Under the pieces are notes generated by a model. It made no database searches. It saw only the letters and a program-made list of their open reading frames with translations, and was not told the DNA's origin. From Corallococcus llansteffanensis (GTDB lineage Bacteria; Myxococcota; Myxococcia; Myxococcales; Myxococcaceae), in contig NZ_RAWB01000001.1 in the NCBI RefSeq assembly GCF_003612055.1, positions 1 through 64,000 of the forward strand: a DNA stretch of 64,000 nucleotides, read 5' to 3'. Position numbers and translations under genes: made by a program. Positions 25,151 to 35,200 of the stretch are shown here, piece by piece (position 1 is the first letter of the stretch; each line of letters opens with the position of its first letter).

Positions 25151-25633
25151 CTACTTGACCGCGACTTCCTTGCCGTTCTCGAAGCGGGCCTGGTGGATGA
25201 CCTTGCCATCCTCGCTCAGCTCCTGCACCACGCCGTTCTTCAGACCGTTCTGGTACTCCTCGATGAAGTGGGGCTTTCCGCTGGCGAAGTAGAGAAAACG
25301 CTTCCCGTGATAGTTGCTCTCGCGGAACTCCGTCTTGCCGTACTCGTTGCCAGCCTCATCGTAGAAGGACCAGGTTCCCGTCTTGAACCCGTCCGAGTAC
25401 TGCCCCACTGCGGCCTTCTTCCCGTTGGCGTGGAACGAGCGGTAGGGGCCGTGCGCGACAAAGCTGCCCCCCGCGAGTTCCTGCTTGCGGCAGAACAGCC
25501 CATCCGCCTTGGAGCCGGCCTGCTTGGTTCCTTCGGGGCAGGTCAACTGGGTGGCGGCGTCTCCAGCGAAAGCGACAGGAGAAGCGAGAGCCAACCCCAG
25601 GGTGAACATCCGCATCAGCTTCTTTGACTGCAT
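25151..25633 (-). CDS. Exported YwqK-type MORN-variant repeat protein
   Basis: A 160-residue protein with a clear signal peptide (RMFTLGLALASPVAFAG). The mature part has repeated YxxGxKxGxW-type units (YRSFHANGKKAAVGQYSDG, FKTGTWSFYDEAGN, YQNGLKNGVVQEL) of the MORN-variant family PF07661, often named 'YwqK family antitoxin', although no toxin partner is visible here. The ATG has an excellent AAAGGAG site. The frame upstream to 25765 is not coding. Confidence 0.85.
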   Translation of the reverse strand: MQSKKLMRMFTLGLALASPVAFAGDAATQLTCPEGTKQAGSKADGLFCRKQELAGGSFVAHGPYRSFHANGKKAAVGQYSDGFKTGTWSFYDEAGNEYGKTEFRESNYHGKRFLYFASGKPHFIEEYQNGLKNGVVQELSEDGKVIHQARFENGKEVAVK

Positions 25634-25764
25634 GGAGTCTCCTTTTGAAGTCGCCGGTGTGCCCGTGCGCGCACCCAAACAGACGAGGGTGCGCGAAATG
25701 AAATTCATGGACCTGGCCAGCACCTGGGAAAGCGTCAATGGCGCTGACAAGGCTTCCCGCACCA

Positions 25765-25808
25765 AGAAAAAACGAAGAGCCCCGCCCCGTGATTCCTGGG
25801 CGGGGCTC
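25765..25808 (-). terminator. Strong intrinsic terminator after the Cys-rich lipoprotein
   Basis: A perfect 11-bp stem (GAGCCCCGCCC/GGGCGGGGCTC, 25777-25808) is followed, in minus-strand direction, by TTCGTTTTTTC. It is the only hairpin in the window with a full T-run, and it ends the gene at 25864. Confidence 0.9.
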
Positions 25809-25863
25809 CGAACGATTGCAGCGGACCCAGGCGAGCCTGACTCAGCCGCGCATCATCCAATCC

Positions 25864-26754
25864 TTAGTTGTACGAGGACTGGAAGCAGAAGAAGTTTCCG
25901 CCCGTGAAGTAATAGCCCAGGGAGGTGGTCTTGCTGTCCGCCGCGACGCAGATGTTGGCCACGATGTCCGCACGCTCGCGGTTGGTGCCCGTGACAACGT
26001 AGTTGCCTGCGGACGAGCTGACGACAGGAGTCCTCGTGGTCCCGTTGACCAGCACGTACAGGAAGCCGTTCAGCTCGGCCGCCGTCGCCGGGAAGGGGGT
26101 GCTGGAGTAAGCGGAGATGGTGATCTTGACGCGCTTCGGCGCGCTCGCATCGCAGAAGCTGTCGACTGCGGCGCTCGTGGTCGCGGCCTTGAAGATGATC
26201 GGACCGGTGGTGCCCAGCGCCGCCTTGTTGGAGAAGTTGTTGTAGTTCTCGCAGGTGGGGGCCGGGGGCGCCGAGCAGGCGTTGTTGTAGCAGGCCGAGC
26301 CGTACGCGCAGGTCGCCTTGCCCTCGCCGGAGCAGGTCGTCGCGGCAGGCTTGCACTGGCCGCTGGCCGTGTCGCAGGTGTTGCCGGTGGTGCAGTCGGC
26401 GTCCTTGGTGCAGCCGGTGCTGGTGCCGGGCTCTTCGCAGCGCTTGGACACCGTGCCGCAGACCAGGGACGTGGAGTCATCCTCGTTGCACAGCTGGTTG
26501 GTCTTGCACTGGCAGACCTTCGCCGTGTTGGTCGCACCCGCGAGCGGGGCGCATTCCTTCTCGGTGTCGGGGCACTCCGAGGCGCTCTCGCAGGTCTCCA
26601 TGCACACGCCCGCCGCCGTGTTGCAGAAACCGGAGGAGCAGTCGGTGTCGGACGTACACGTCTCGGCCGTCGTCGCGTCATCGCCACAGGCGGTCAGCGC
26701 CAGGCTCATCGTGCTCACCGCAGCGAGCATCACCATCATCTTGCGAAGCTGCAT
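25864..26754 (-). CDS. Cys-rich lipoprotein with repeated disulfide modules
   Basis: A 296-residue lipoprotein: lipobox ALTAC at about residue 22, then roughly 130 residues with repeating CxxDxDCxxGxxCDxxxGxC units (TSDTDCSSGFCNTAAGVC, TKDADCTTGNTCDTASGQC), a Cys-rich repeat type abundant in myxobacterial surface proteins. The C-terminal 130 residues form a separate domain starting CENYNNFSNKAALGTTG and holding a few more cysteines; it is unrecognised. The ribosome site is AGGAGG. It is probably anchored at the cell surface or in the outer membrane. Confidence 0.85.
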   Translation of the reverse strand: MQLRKMMVMLAAVSTMSLALTACGDDATTAETCTSDTDCSSGFCNTAAGVCMETCESASECPDTEKECAPLAGATNTAKVCQCKTNQLCNEDDSTSLVCGTVSKRCEEPGTSTGCTKDADCTTGNTCDTASGQCKPAATTCSGEGKATCAYGSACYNNACSAPPAPTCENYNNFSNKAALGTTGPIIFKAATTSAAVDSFCDASAPKRVKITISAYSSTPFPATAAELNGFLYVLVNGTTRTPVVSSSAGNYVVTGTNRERADIVANICVAADSKTTSLGYYFTGGNFFCFQSSYN

Positions 26755-26945
26755 TCGGAACTTCCTCCTGGAATGGATACGTCGACCGGAGCCTCCGGCC
26801 ACAACTCCAGGCCCCGGGTTTGAAGTCGAGCGGGCTTTAGTCCCCTCGCTCCAGACGTGTCAACGAGTGTCGACCGACCTTCCAACGCCGCCGCTCGGAG
26901 GAAATTCACTGTTCACGAAAGCGCACATTCCCGGCGCACTTCCGA

Positions 26946-26979
26946 GCGACATCGCCGTCATATCTGACGGCGATGTCGC
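26946..26979. terminator. 15-bp perfect hairpin after gltJ
   Basis: GCGACATCGCCGTCA and its exact reverse complement are separated by TATC. The structure lies 10 bases after the gltJ stop codon, so it is most likely the terminator of the motility operon. Only a GTTT follows on the plus strand. Confidence 0.7.
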
Positions 26980-26988
26980 TGTTTGACT

Positions 26989-29088
26989 TCAGAACGTGAA
27001 CGGGAAGTCGATGGGGTCGCCCTGCTTCTGGTGCTTCGGGAAGGACCACCCCTTGATGATGCCGGTGATGCACGTCGCCATGTAGCTCGAGCGGAACTCG
27101 TCCGTGCGGCACGACACGCTGGTCGTCTTGCCACTCGTCTGGACCGTCCAGCGCATCACCAGCTTGCCGCTGAGCGAGGGGTCCTTCTGCCGCTGCTCGG
27201 TCACGCACTTCATGATGGCCGGCTTGTTGTTCAGCACCACCTGCATGATGTCCGACTGCTGCAGGCGCTCCAGCGTGCCGCCTCCCGGCTCGGGCGGGAC
27301 GTACACCGTCGACGTCTTGCCCGCGGGCTTCGTGGCGGCGGCCGGCTTCTTCGTGCCGAACAGCTCATCGAAGTCGTCGTCCCCTCCCCCGGAGTTCGAC
27401 GAGGAGGACGCGGCCGCGGGCTTCGAGACCGTGATGGCTTCATCGTCCTCGTGCGAGGAACCCCGGCTGCCACTGCTGCCGGAGCCCGTCCGACGCTGGG
27501 TGCGCGGCTCCACCCTCGCCACCGCCGTCGCCATGTTGGGCGTCGTCGCCGGGGGCTGCACCGCCGCCGCAGGAGGCGGAGGCGCGGCCGCGGGCGGTGC
27601 TGCTGCCACGGCGGGCACGGTCGCGGGAGGCGTTCCCGCCGCCACGGGCGTACCGGCCGCGGGGGCTCCCGCCACGGTGGCGGCCGGAGTCCCCGCCGCG
27701 GGCGCAGCGACCGGCGCCGTGGCCGCGGGCTGCACCGCCGCGGGAGGCGGAGGCATGGGCGGCAGCTCGGGCTGGCGCGTCGGCGCGACCGCGACCTGTG
27801 CAGGCGGGTCCACGGGGCGCTCGGACGAGTTGCCCCGCGCGACGTAGACGACCGCAGCTCCCGCGATCACCAGCACGCCCGCGGTCACCGCGACCAGCAT
27901 CCCCGTGCGGCCCTTGCCACCGCCCGTGGGCGCCGCCGCCGGCGGCGGATAGGCCGCGGGATAGCCCGGAGGCGGATAGCCCTGGGGCTGCCCGTAGGGC
28001 ATCTGCGCCTGCTGCTGCGGATAGGCCGGCTGCTGCGGCGCGTACTGCTGCACGGGCTGCTGCGGATAGGCCGGCTGCTGCGGCGCGTAGGCCGCGGGCG
28101 CGGCCATGCCCGAAGCGGCGCCCATCATGGCCACGGGCATCGCCGGAGACGACTTCGGCTCCGGCGGCGGCATGGGCACGTCCAGGAGTCGTGACTGCGA
28201 CAACGGCTCGCGATCCAGCGAGGGCGCGGGACGCGGAGGCGGCTTGGTGAGGGCGTCGTTCTCCTCCTTCACCAGCGAGGCCAGCACGCTCGCGGCCGAG
28301 GGCTTCCAGCCCACCGGCTCGTCCGGCGCGGTCGACGCGCCGCCCAGACCCGGACGGGAGTTGCCCGCGCTGAAGGCGGACTCCACCGGGCCCGCGGGAA
28401 TCGTCGGCGACGACGCGGTGACCGGCGCGGGGGCGACGATGACCGGCTTCGCGGGGCGCGGCGCCAGCACCGACGCCAGCTCCGCCGTCTCCGAGAGGGG
28501 AATCCAGTCGCCGAACCCCGAACGCCAGCAGAGGTTGTCCGGGCCCACCTCGCCCCGGTCCCAGGCGTCCTTCACCTTCTCCACGGACCAGGGGCCCACC
28601 TGCTTCTCGTCGATGGCGACGTACCACTCGTGCGACGCGGCCTTCGCGTCGTCCATCGTGGACTCGGCGGCCTCGGCCTCGGCGAGCTTGCGGACCGTGT
28701 CGGCCTTCGCGGCCTTCGCGGCCTCGGCTTCCGCGTCACGGGCCTGGATCTTCTGCGAGCCCGTGCTCAGGACCTGATCGAAGACAGCGCCAATCTCGTC
28801 CTCTTCGACGTCGGTGAAGAGGCCGCCTTCGGGCGGTGTGCCCAGCGTGGCGGGCAGCCCCGTCCCGGACGACTCCACGATGCGCGGCGCATTGGAGTCC
28901 GACGTGGCGCTCTTGGCTTCCGTGGACGCGGGGGTGTCCGCCCCTCCCTCCTTCGCCGCCGACGCTCCGGCGGGCCTCACCAGGATGGTGTGACCACACT
29001 TCTTGCAACGAAGCTTGACCCCCTTCGGGCCAACCTTGTCGTCGCTGATCATGTACTGGGCGCGGCAGCTGTCGCAGACGAAACGCAT
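26989..29088 (-). CDS. gltJ: Gliding motility protein GltJ (AgmX)
   Basis: A 699-residue inner-membrane protein. The cytoplasmic N-terminus has a zinc ribbon (C5, C8, C28, C31; MJ0042 type), then a GYF_2 domain around residues 155-205 (EWYVAIDEKQVGPWS, LCWRSGFGDW). A long Pro/Ala/Gln-rich linker (YPQQPVQQYAPQQ) leads to one membrane helix near 396-416 (MLVAVTAGVLVIAGAAVVYVA). The periplasmic part is another Pro/Ala-rich stretch ending in an AgmX/PglI C-terminal TonB-like domain (about 590-699). This matches AgmX of M. xanthus, part of the Agl-Glt gliding machine that links the inner-membrane motor to the cell surface. It is the last gene of the cluster, separated from gltI by 136 bases. Confidence 0.92.
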   Translation of the reverse strand: MRFVCDSCRAQYMISDDKVGPKGVKLRCKKCGHTILVRPAGASAAKEGGADTPASTEAKSATSDSNAPRIVESSGTGLPATLGTPPEGGLFTDVEEDEIGAVFDQVLSTGSQKIQARDAEAEAAKAAKADTVRKLAEAEAAESTMDDAKAASHEWYVAIDEKQVGPWSVEKVKDAWDRGEVGPDNLCWRSGFGDWIPLSETAELASVLAPRPAKPVIVAPAPVTASSPTIPAGPVESAFSAGNSRPGLGGASTAPDEPVGWKPSAASVLASLVKEENDALTKPPPRPAPSLDREPLSQSRLLDVPMPPPEPKSSPAMPVAMMGAASGMAAPAAYAPQQPAYPQQPVQQYAPQQPAYPQQQAQMPYGQPQGYPPPGYPAAYPPPAAAPTGGGKGRTGMLVAVTAGVLVIAGAAVVYVARGNSSERPVDPPAQVAVAPTRQPELPPMPPPPAAVQPAATAPVAAPAAGTPAATVAGAPAAGTPVAAGTPPATVPAVAAAPPAAAPPPPAAAVQPPATTPNMATAVARVEPRTQRRTGSGSSGSRGSSHEDDEAITVSKPAAASSSSNSGGGDDDFDELFGTKKPAAATKPAGKTSTVYVPPEPGGGTLERLQQSDIMQVVLNNKPAIMKCVTEQRQKDPSLSGKLVMRWTVQTSGKTTSVSCRTDEFRSSYMATCITGIIKGWSFPKHQKQGDPIDFPFTF

Positions 29089-29147
29089 CGTTCCCGTAAG
29101 CCTCAGAAATGACGGGCGAAATCCCGTCCGAATCGTAGAAGTGGCAA

Positions 29148-29187
29148 CAGGCGGAGATCAAGGACGCCTGCCTTGAACGCCCGCCTG
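29148..29187 (-). terminator. Hairpin between gltI and gltJ
   Basis: An outer stem CAGGCGG/CCGCCTG and an inner stem TCAAGG/CCTTGA lie in the 136-base gap between gltI and gltJ. It could reduce read-through or stabilise one side of the transcript. Confidence 0.4.
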
Positions 29188-29224
29188 CTTTCAACGCGTG
29201 AACCCTCGCGTCGGTCTGAGGGCC

Positions 29225-32200
29225 CTACTTTCGAGCCTGCACTTCCACGTGTGTGCCAACAGCCACACGCAGCTCGTGGAGGTCCTCGGAGGTCGCGAAC
29301 ACCAGCAACTCCCGCAGCTTGGTGCGCGACGGGACGCGGAACGACGAGCCCGTCTCGCCCTGGACCATGCGGCGCACGGGCTCCAGCTCGCCCGCGGCGA
29401 AGAGGCCCGCGCGCGACGCGGTGAGCTCCGCGCCCTCCAGCCAGGTGCGCACATCCTGCGGCGTCGCCGTGGGCAGGTAGGCCCGCGCGACCTTCGCCAG
29501 GGCGGCCCGGTCGGGCTCGCTCAGGCTCTTCTGGAGCAGCTGCCGCTCGGCGTCCACCAGCCGCGGATCCACCGTGAAGCGCACGTTGCCCACCACCAGG
29601 CTGAGCGCCGCCTGCACCACGGCCTCCAGCCGCTCGGGTGCGACGCGCTGGCTGAACGCCAGCTCCGGACGGGCCAGGGCCAGCGTCCTGCCCAGGAGGT
29701 AGTACACCTCCTTCTGCCCCTGCTCCGCGAAGTACTTCCCGCCCACACGCACGCACGCGGGATGCGTCTGGAGCAGGTCCACGTTCACGAGCGGCTCGGG
29801 GGCCGGTTCGTTGGAGCGCTTCGCCAGCCGCTCGCGCGTCGCCACGAGGAACGGCGAGTACAGCTCCACCGCCTCCATGCCGAAGAGCCGCGCGACGTAG
29901 CGGTAGTGGTTGACGTGGTACTCCTGCGCCGTCGCCACGTCGATGCGGTGGCGCTTGGGGACCAGCTGGTACTGCGGAAACGGCACCGCGTACAGGTGCC
30001 CCGCCTTCTCGAAGAGCAGCCCCAAGAGTTCCGACAGCGGCCCGCGCACCTTCGGGTGGAAGAGCGCCGTCTGCCACAGCCGGTCCGTCAGAGGACGCTG
30101 GGCCAGCTCCTTCTTCTTCGCGTAGGGCCCCAGCTTGGTGAGGATCTCCTGCTCGTCCTCCCCCGCCTCGCCCAGCAGCCCGGACACTGCCTGGGCCGCG
30201 AGCCACGCGGCGTCGTAGTCCTTGCGCACCGCGGACAGCCGCACCAGGTGGCCCACCACCTTGCGCGGGTTCTCCGTGTTCGGCAGCGCGCGGCGCAGCG
30301 CCACGATGGCCTCTTCCTCGCGGCCCGGCATCTGGCCTGCGACCTCCGCGAACGTCTCCTGAATGACCGGGTCGTCCGGCATGCCCTTCGCCGCGACGCC
30401 GTAGGCGGCCACCGCGCCTTCCGGGTGCTTGAGCACCTGGAGGTACAGGTCACCCAGCGCGCGCCACAGCGTCATGCGGGCCGGGTGCGTGTCCGGCGTC
30501 TTGGGCAGACGCGAGAGCATGCGCGTGTAGTTCTCCTCCAGCACCTTCCACTGGCGCGCCCCGCCGAGCAGCGCTTCCAGCGCGCTGAAGGCCTCCACGA
30601 AGCGGTGATCCAGATCGAGCGCGGCGTTGAAGGCCTGCGTCGCGCCCTCCACGTCCTTCAGCTCGTCGCGGCGGATTTCGCCGAGCGCGAACCACACGCG
30701 CTTGGCCTTGTGCGGCTCCGACGTGAGCGCGGGCAGCGCCAGCATGCGGCCCAGCACGTCCGCGGCCTTCTGGCCCTGACGCGTCTCGCGCAGCAGGCGG
30801 TAGAGCGCGTCCATGACTTCCGGCGCCTCCGGCTGCGTCTTGAGGGCGCCGCTGAACGCGTCGATGGCCATGTACGGGTCGTGCAGTTCGTCGCGCGCGA
30901 TGCGCCCCAGCTCCAGGTAGACCTTGACCTTCGCCTCGCCCTCCAGGCTGTTGACGAGTTCCTGGCGCAGCTCCGCGGACTTCTCGTAGCGGCCCGCCTT
31001 GTCCATCAGCGTCACCAACGCGCGCAGCGTCGGCTCGTGCTGCGGGTCGATGGCGAGGGCCTTCTCGAAGTGGTTCTGCGCGCGGTCCGCCTGGCCGAGC
31101 GCGGCGTGCACGTCACCCAGCTGCCAGTAGACCTCCACCACCTCCAGGTCCGTCAGCTCCTCGCGGTGGTGGATGAGGATGGTCTGGAAGACCTTGAGCG
31201 CGTCCTCGTACCGCTTCGCCTGCACGAGCAGGTTGCCGTAGCCCTCCAGCGCCGGCAGGTACGTGGCATCCAGCCCGTAGGCCTTTTCATACGAGCTGAG
31301 CGCCTTGTCGCGCCGGCCCAGCTTCTCCGTCACGTAGCCCAGCCGGTAGAGCTGGCGGCAGAGGTCCTGGGCGATGGCGGCGTCCTTCTCCGCCATGGCC
31401 TTCTCCGCCATCTTGCGCGTGACGATATCGAGCATCCGCTCCGCCGACGCCCAGTCCTCCCGCGCGATGTAGACGTCCGCCAGCGGGCGTGCCGCCTCCA
31501 GGCTGTCCGGGACGTGCTTGAGGGCCTCCTCCCAGTAGTGGGTGGCCGTCTCGCGATCCTCGCGCGTCTCCGCGTGGTAGCGCGCGACATCCAGCAGGGC
31601 GCGGCCCTTGGCGGCCGGGTCCTCCGTCTGCTGCGCCTCCTGCAGGAGCGTCTGCTCGTAGCCGCCCCAGTCCTTCTCCTGCTCCTGGATGCCCTTGAGG
31701 GCGCGGATGGTGGGCAGGTGGCCCGGATCAATGGCGAGCGCCTGCTGGTACGCGGTGCGCGCGCTGGCCATGTCCGACAGCATGTCCTCGTTGATCTTCC
31801 CCAGCCGGTGCCACAGCTCCACCGCCACCGGGTCGGTGCCCACGACCTGGGCTTCCTTCTGCAGCATCTCCAGCGCGAAAGGCCAGTTGCCGCTGCGCTC
31901 GTAGAGGTTGCCCAGCGCGTGCAGCGCCTGACGGGAGTCGGGGTCCGTGGCGAGCGCCGCGTGGTAGCTGTTCACCGCGCGGTCCACCACCTTGAGCTGC
32001 TGGTACTGGACGTTGCCGATCTCCACGTACAGCTCCGCCTGCTCCTGCGGGCTCGTGGCGAGCGCGAGCTGGCGCTCGTACGCGGCGATGAGGTCCTCCC
32101 ACCGGCCCTGCGCGCGGCGCAGCCTGATGAGGGACTTGATGGCCGGCACGTTCTGCGGGTCGATGGAGAGCACGCCCTCCACGCACGCGTCGGCGTTGGC

Positions 32201-35200
32201 CGGGTTCTGGTACGTGTCCTCCCAGATGGTCGCGCTGCGGAAGAGGACGCGGACCTTCTCGCGGTAGTCCTGGCTCAGCTCCAGCATCCGCTCGTAGATG
32301 GCGAGCAGGTCCGCCGGATGATCCAACCGGATGTGCAGCCGCTCCAGCGACTCCAGCGCCTCGCGGTTGACCGGGTCGAACTCCAGCGCCATCCGGAACG
32401 CGGACACCGCGGACTCGTCGTCCTTCAGGTCGCGCTCGTAGACGTTCGCCACCTCCACCTGGATGCGCGCACGCTCCTCGGCGGAAGAGGCGAGGTCGCG
32501 CGCACGCAGCAGCGTGGTGGTCACATCGCGGTGCGCCCCCCCGCTGCGGTAGAGCTTCGTGAGGACGCCGAGCGTCTCGAGGTCCGGCTCCAGATCCAGC
32601 GCGCGCAGCAGGGCGCTGGCCGCCTCGGTGGGGTCCTCCAGCGTCTCGTCCCAGACGCGGGCGATCTCCTTGAGGATGCCCTTGCGCGCCTCGATGGAGC
32701 CCGCGGCCTCCAGCTTCTGCTCCAGCGCGACGACGTATTCGCGGTCGCGGCCGCGCCGCTGGAACACCGCCGCCAGCCCGTCCAGCGCGGTGGCGTTGGT
32801 GGGGTCGAACTCGAGGATCTTCCGGAACGCGGCCTCGGCGGCCTGCGGATCATCCAGGCGCGTGTCGTGGATGCGCGCGAGCGTGGCGTACAGCCGCTCG
32901 GCGAGCGGTCCGCGCGGCAGCTCGTCCGCGACCTCCTCGTAGACGGCCGCCAGCTCTTCGTGGCTGCCCGTCTCGTCCGCGAGGCGCTCCACCTCCTCGC
33001 GCAGCCCGTCCTCCGTCGCGTCCAGCTGCAGCGCGCGGCACAGCGCCAGGAACGCCACGTCCTTCTGGCCCAGGCGCTCTTCCTGAACGCGGGCGATCTC
33101 GCGAAGGGCCGCCAGCTTCTCCTCGTCGGTGACGAGGTTTGGCATGTAGCGGTCCATCACCGTCGCGTACGCACGCCAGTCGTTGTGCGTCCGGTACAGC
33201 GTGCACACGCGCTCGTAGGCGGTGCGGTTCGCCGGATCCAGCTCCAGCACCTTCTCCAGCGCGCCCGCGGAGAGCTCGGGCTTGCCACCCTGCCCCTCCC
33301 ACAGCTCCGCGACGGTGAAGTACGCGGCGATGGCCGGGTCGCGCTCCTCGGTCTGCAGGTGTACCTGGACCTTGAGCTCCAGGGCGCGCACCGCGTCGTT
33401 CCACGCGCGCAGCGACACGGACAGCGCGTACACGCGCTCCAGGTCGGAGACGATGTGCGGTTCGACCTCCAGCGCGCGGCGGGCCGCGTCCAGCGACTCC
33501 TCGCGCCGGCCCATGCCCGCGAGCACCTCGGCCAGCCGCAGGCGCAGCGCCTTCACGCCCTCGCTGTTCTCCTGCAGCGGGACCAGGCGGCGCAGCACGC
33601 CCACCAGCTCCTCGCGCTGGCCCGTCTCGTCGTACAGCTCGCGCAGCGTGTCCAGCACGCCGCGGTGGCGCGCGTCGCGGTCCAGCGCCGCCTTGAAGTA
33701 CAGCACCGCCGCGTCCGGCTGCTTGAGCAACCGGTACACCACGCGGCCCAGCCGCTCGTTAAGGCGCACCACCTCGCGCGGATCGAGCGTGAGGGCGAGC
33801 CGGCCCTCGAGCAGTTCGCGCAGGTCCTGCGGACGGTTGGCGCGCTCGTACAGCGACTCGAGCGCGGAGAAGACCTGCTCGTTGCGCGGGTTCTTCGTCA
33901 GCAGCTCGCGATACAGGTCGATGGAGCGACCCAGGTCCGACAGCCCTTCGGCCGACACCTGCGCCATCTTGCCAAGCACGCGGTCGCGCTCGCTGCCGAC
34001 GACCTTGTCCGCCTGGAGCTTCAGGATGGCGTAGAGCTTCTCGGACGCACCCGCGCCCTCGTAGATGCCCTCCAGCAGTCGCGCCGAGGCGAGGTGTCCG
34101 GGCTCCAGCGCGAGGATGGCCTCGTAGGCGCTCGCCGCGCGGTCCGGGCTGTCCAGCCGCTCCTGGTAGAGCTGCCCCAGGCGGAAGAGGAAGCCCAGCT
34201 TGTCCGCGGTCGTGGTCGCGCCGGTCGCCAGCGCCTCCAGCACACCGGCCAGCTCCGGCCACGCCTCCAGGTGCAGGTAGAGGCGGTCCAAAGCGACGAG
34301 CGAGCGCTCCTGCACCGAGGCGTGCAACGTGCGCGCACGCTCGAAGTAGGACACCGCGCGGTCGGGATCACGCAGCCGCGTCTCCAGGAGCTGCCCCAGC
34401 TTGAGGCACACCTGGGCCGCGTCGGCGGCCTCGGCGATGCGCGGCAGGGCCTCTTCGTAGAGCACCACCAGCTCGTCATAGCTGCCCGCGACGTCGGTGG
34501 CGTTCTCCAGCCGGCGGCGGACCTCCGCGTCGTTCGGATCCTCCTTGAAGCCACGGTAGAGCGCGAGGAAGGCCAGCTCGCCTTCGCCCTGCGTCTCGCG
34601 CAGCGTGGCCAGCTCGCCGAGCAGCTGCTTGCGCTCGACCGAGTCCGGGGACACGCCCACGCGCGTTTCAATCAGCTGCGCCAGCCGCTGGACGTCACCG
34701 CTCGCGCGGAAGGCGCGCAGCAGCGTCTCCACCGCGAGCAGGTTCTGGGGCTCGCGCGCCACCAGCGCTTCCATGCGGCCCACCGCGCCCGGGTGGTTGG
34801 GCTGCACCGCCAGCACTTCGCTGTACAGCGCCAGCGCGCCCACCTTGTCGAGCAGCTTGGACTCGCGCACCGTCGCGAGGCGGAACTTCAGCTCCAGTCC
34901 CTCCTCCGTCGGCATCAGCGCAATGCGCCGCGCGAGGACGTCCGCGAGCTCCGGCCAGCGCTCCTGCTTCTGGCAGAGCGCTTCCATCCGCGCGAGCGCG
35001 GCGGCGTCATCCGGCTTGAGCTCCAGCAGGCGCCGGAACGTGGCCAGGGCACCCAACGTGTCCTTGAGCTGCTCCTCCTGCAACGCGCCAATCTGGAAGA
35101 GCACCGTGGCGCGACGCGCCGGCTCTTCCGACAGCGCGAGCTGACGGCGCAGCACTTCCAAGAGTTCCGACGGACGGCCCTGCGACGCCACCAGGCGCGC

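Noticed and set aside
25151-25633. Antitoxin of a toxin-antitoxin pair
   Set aside because: The family name mentions antitoxin, but the protein has a signal peptide and no small toxin gene adjoins it.
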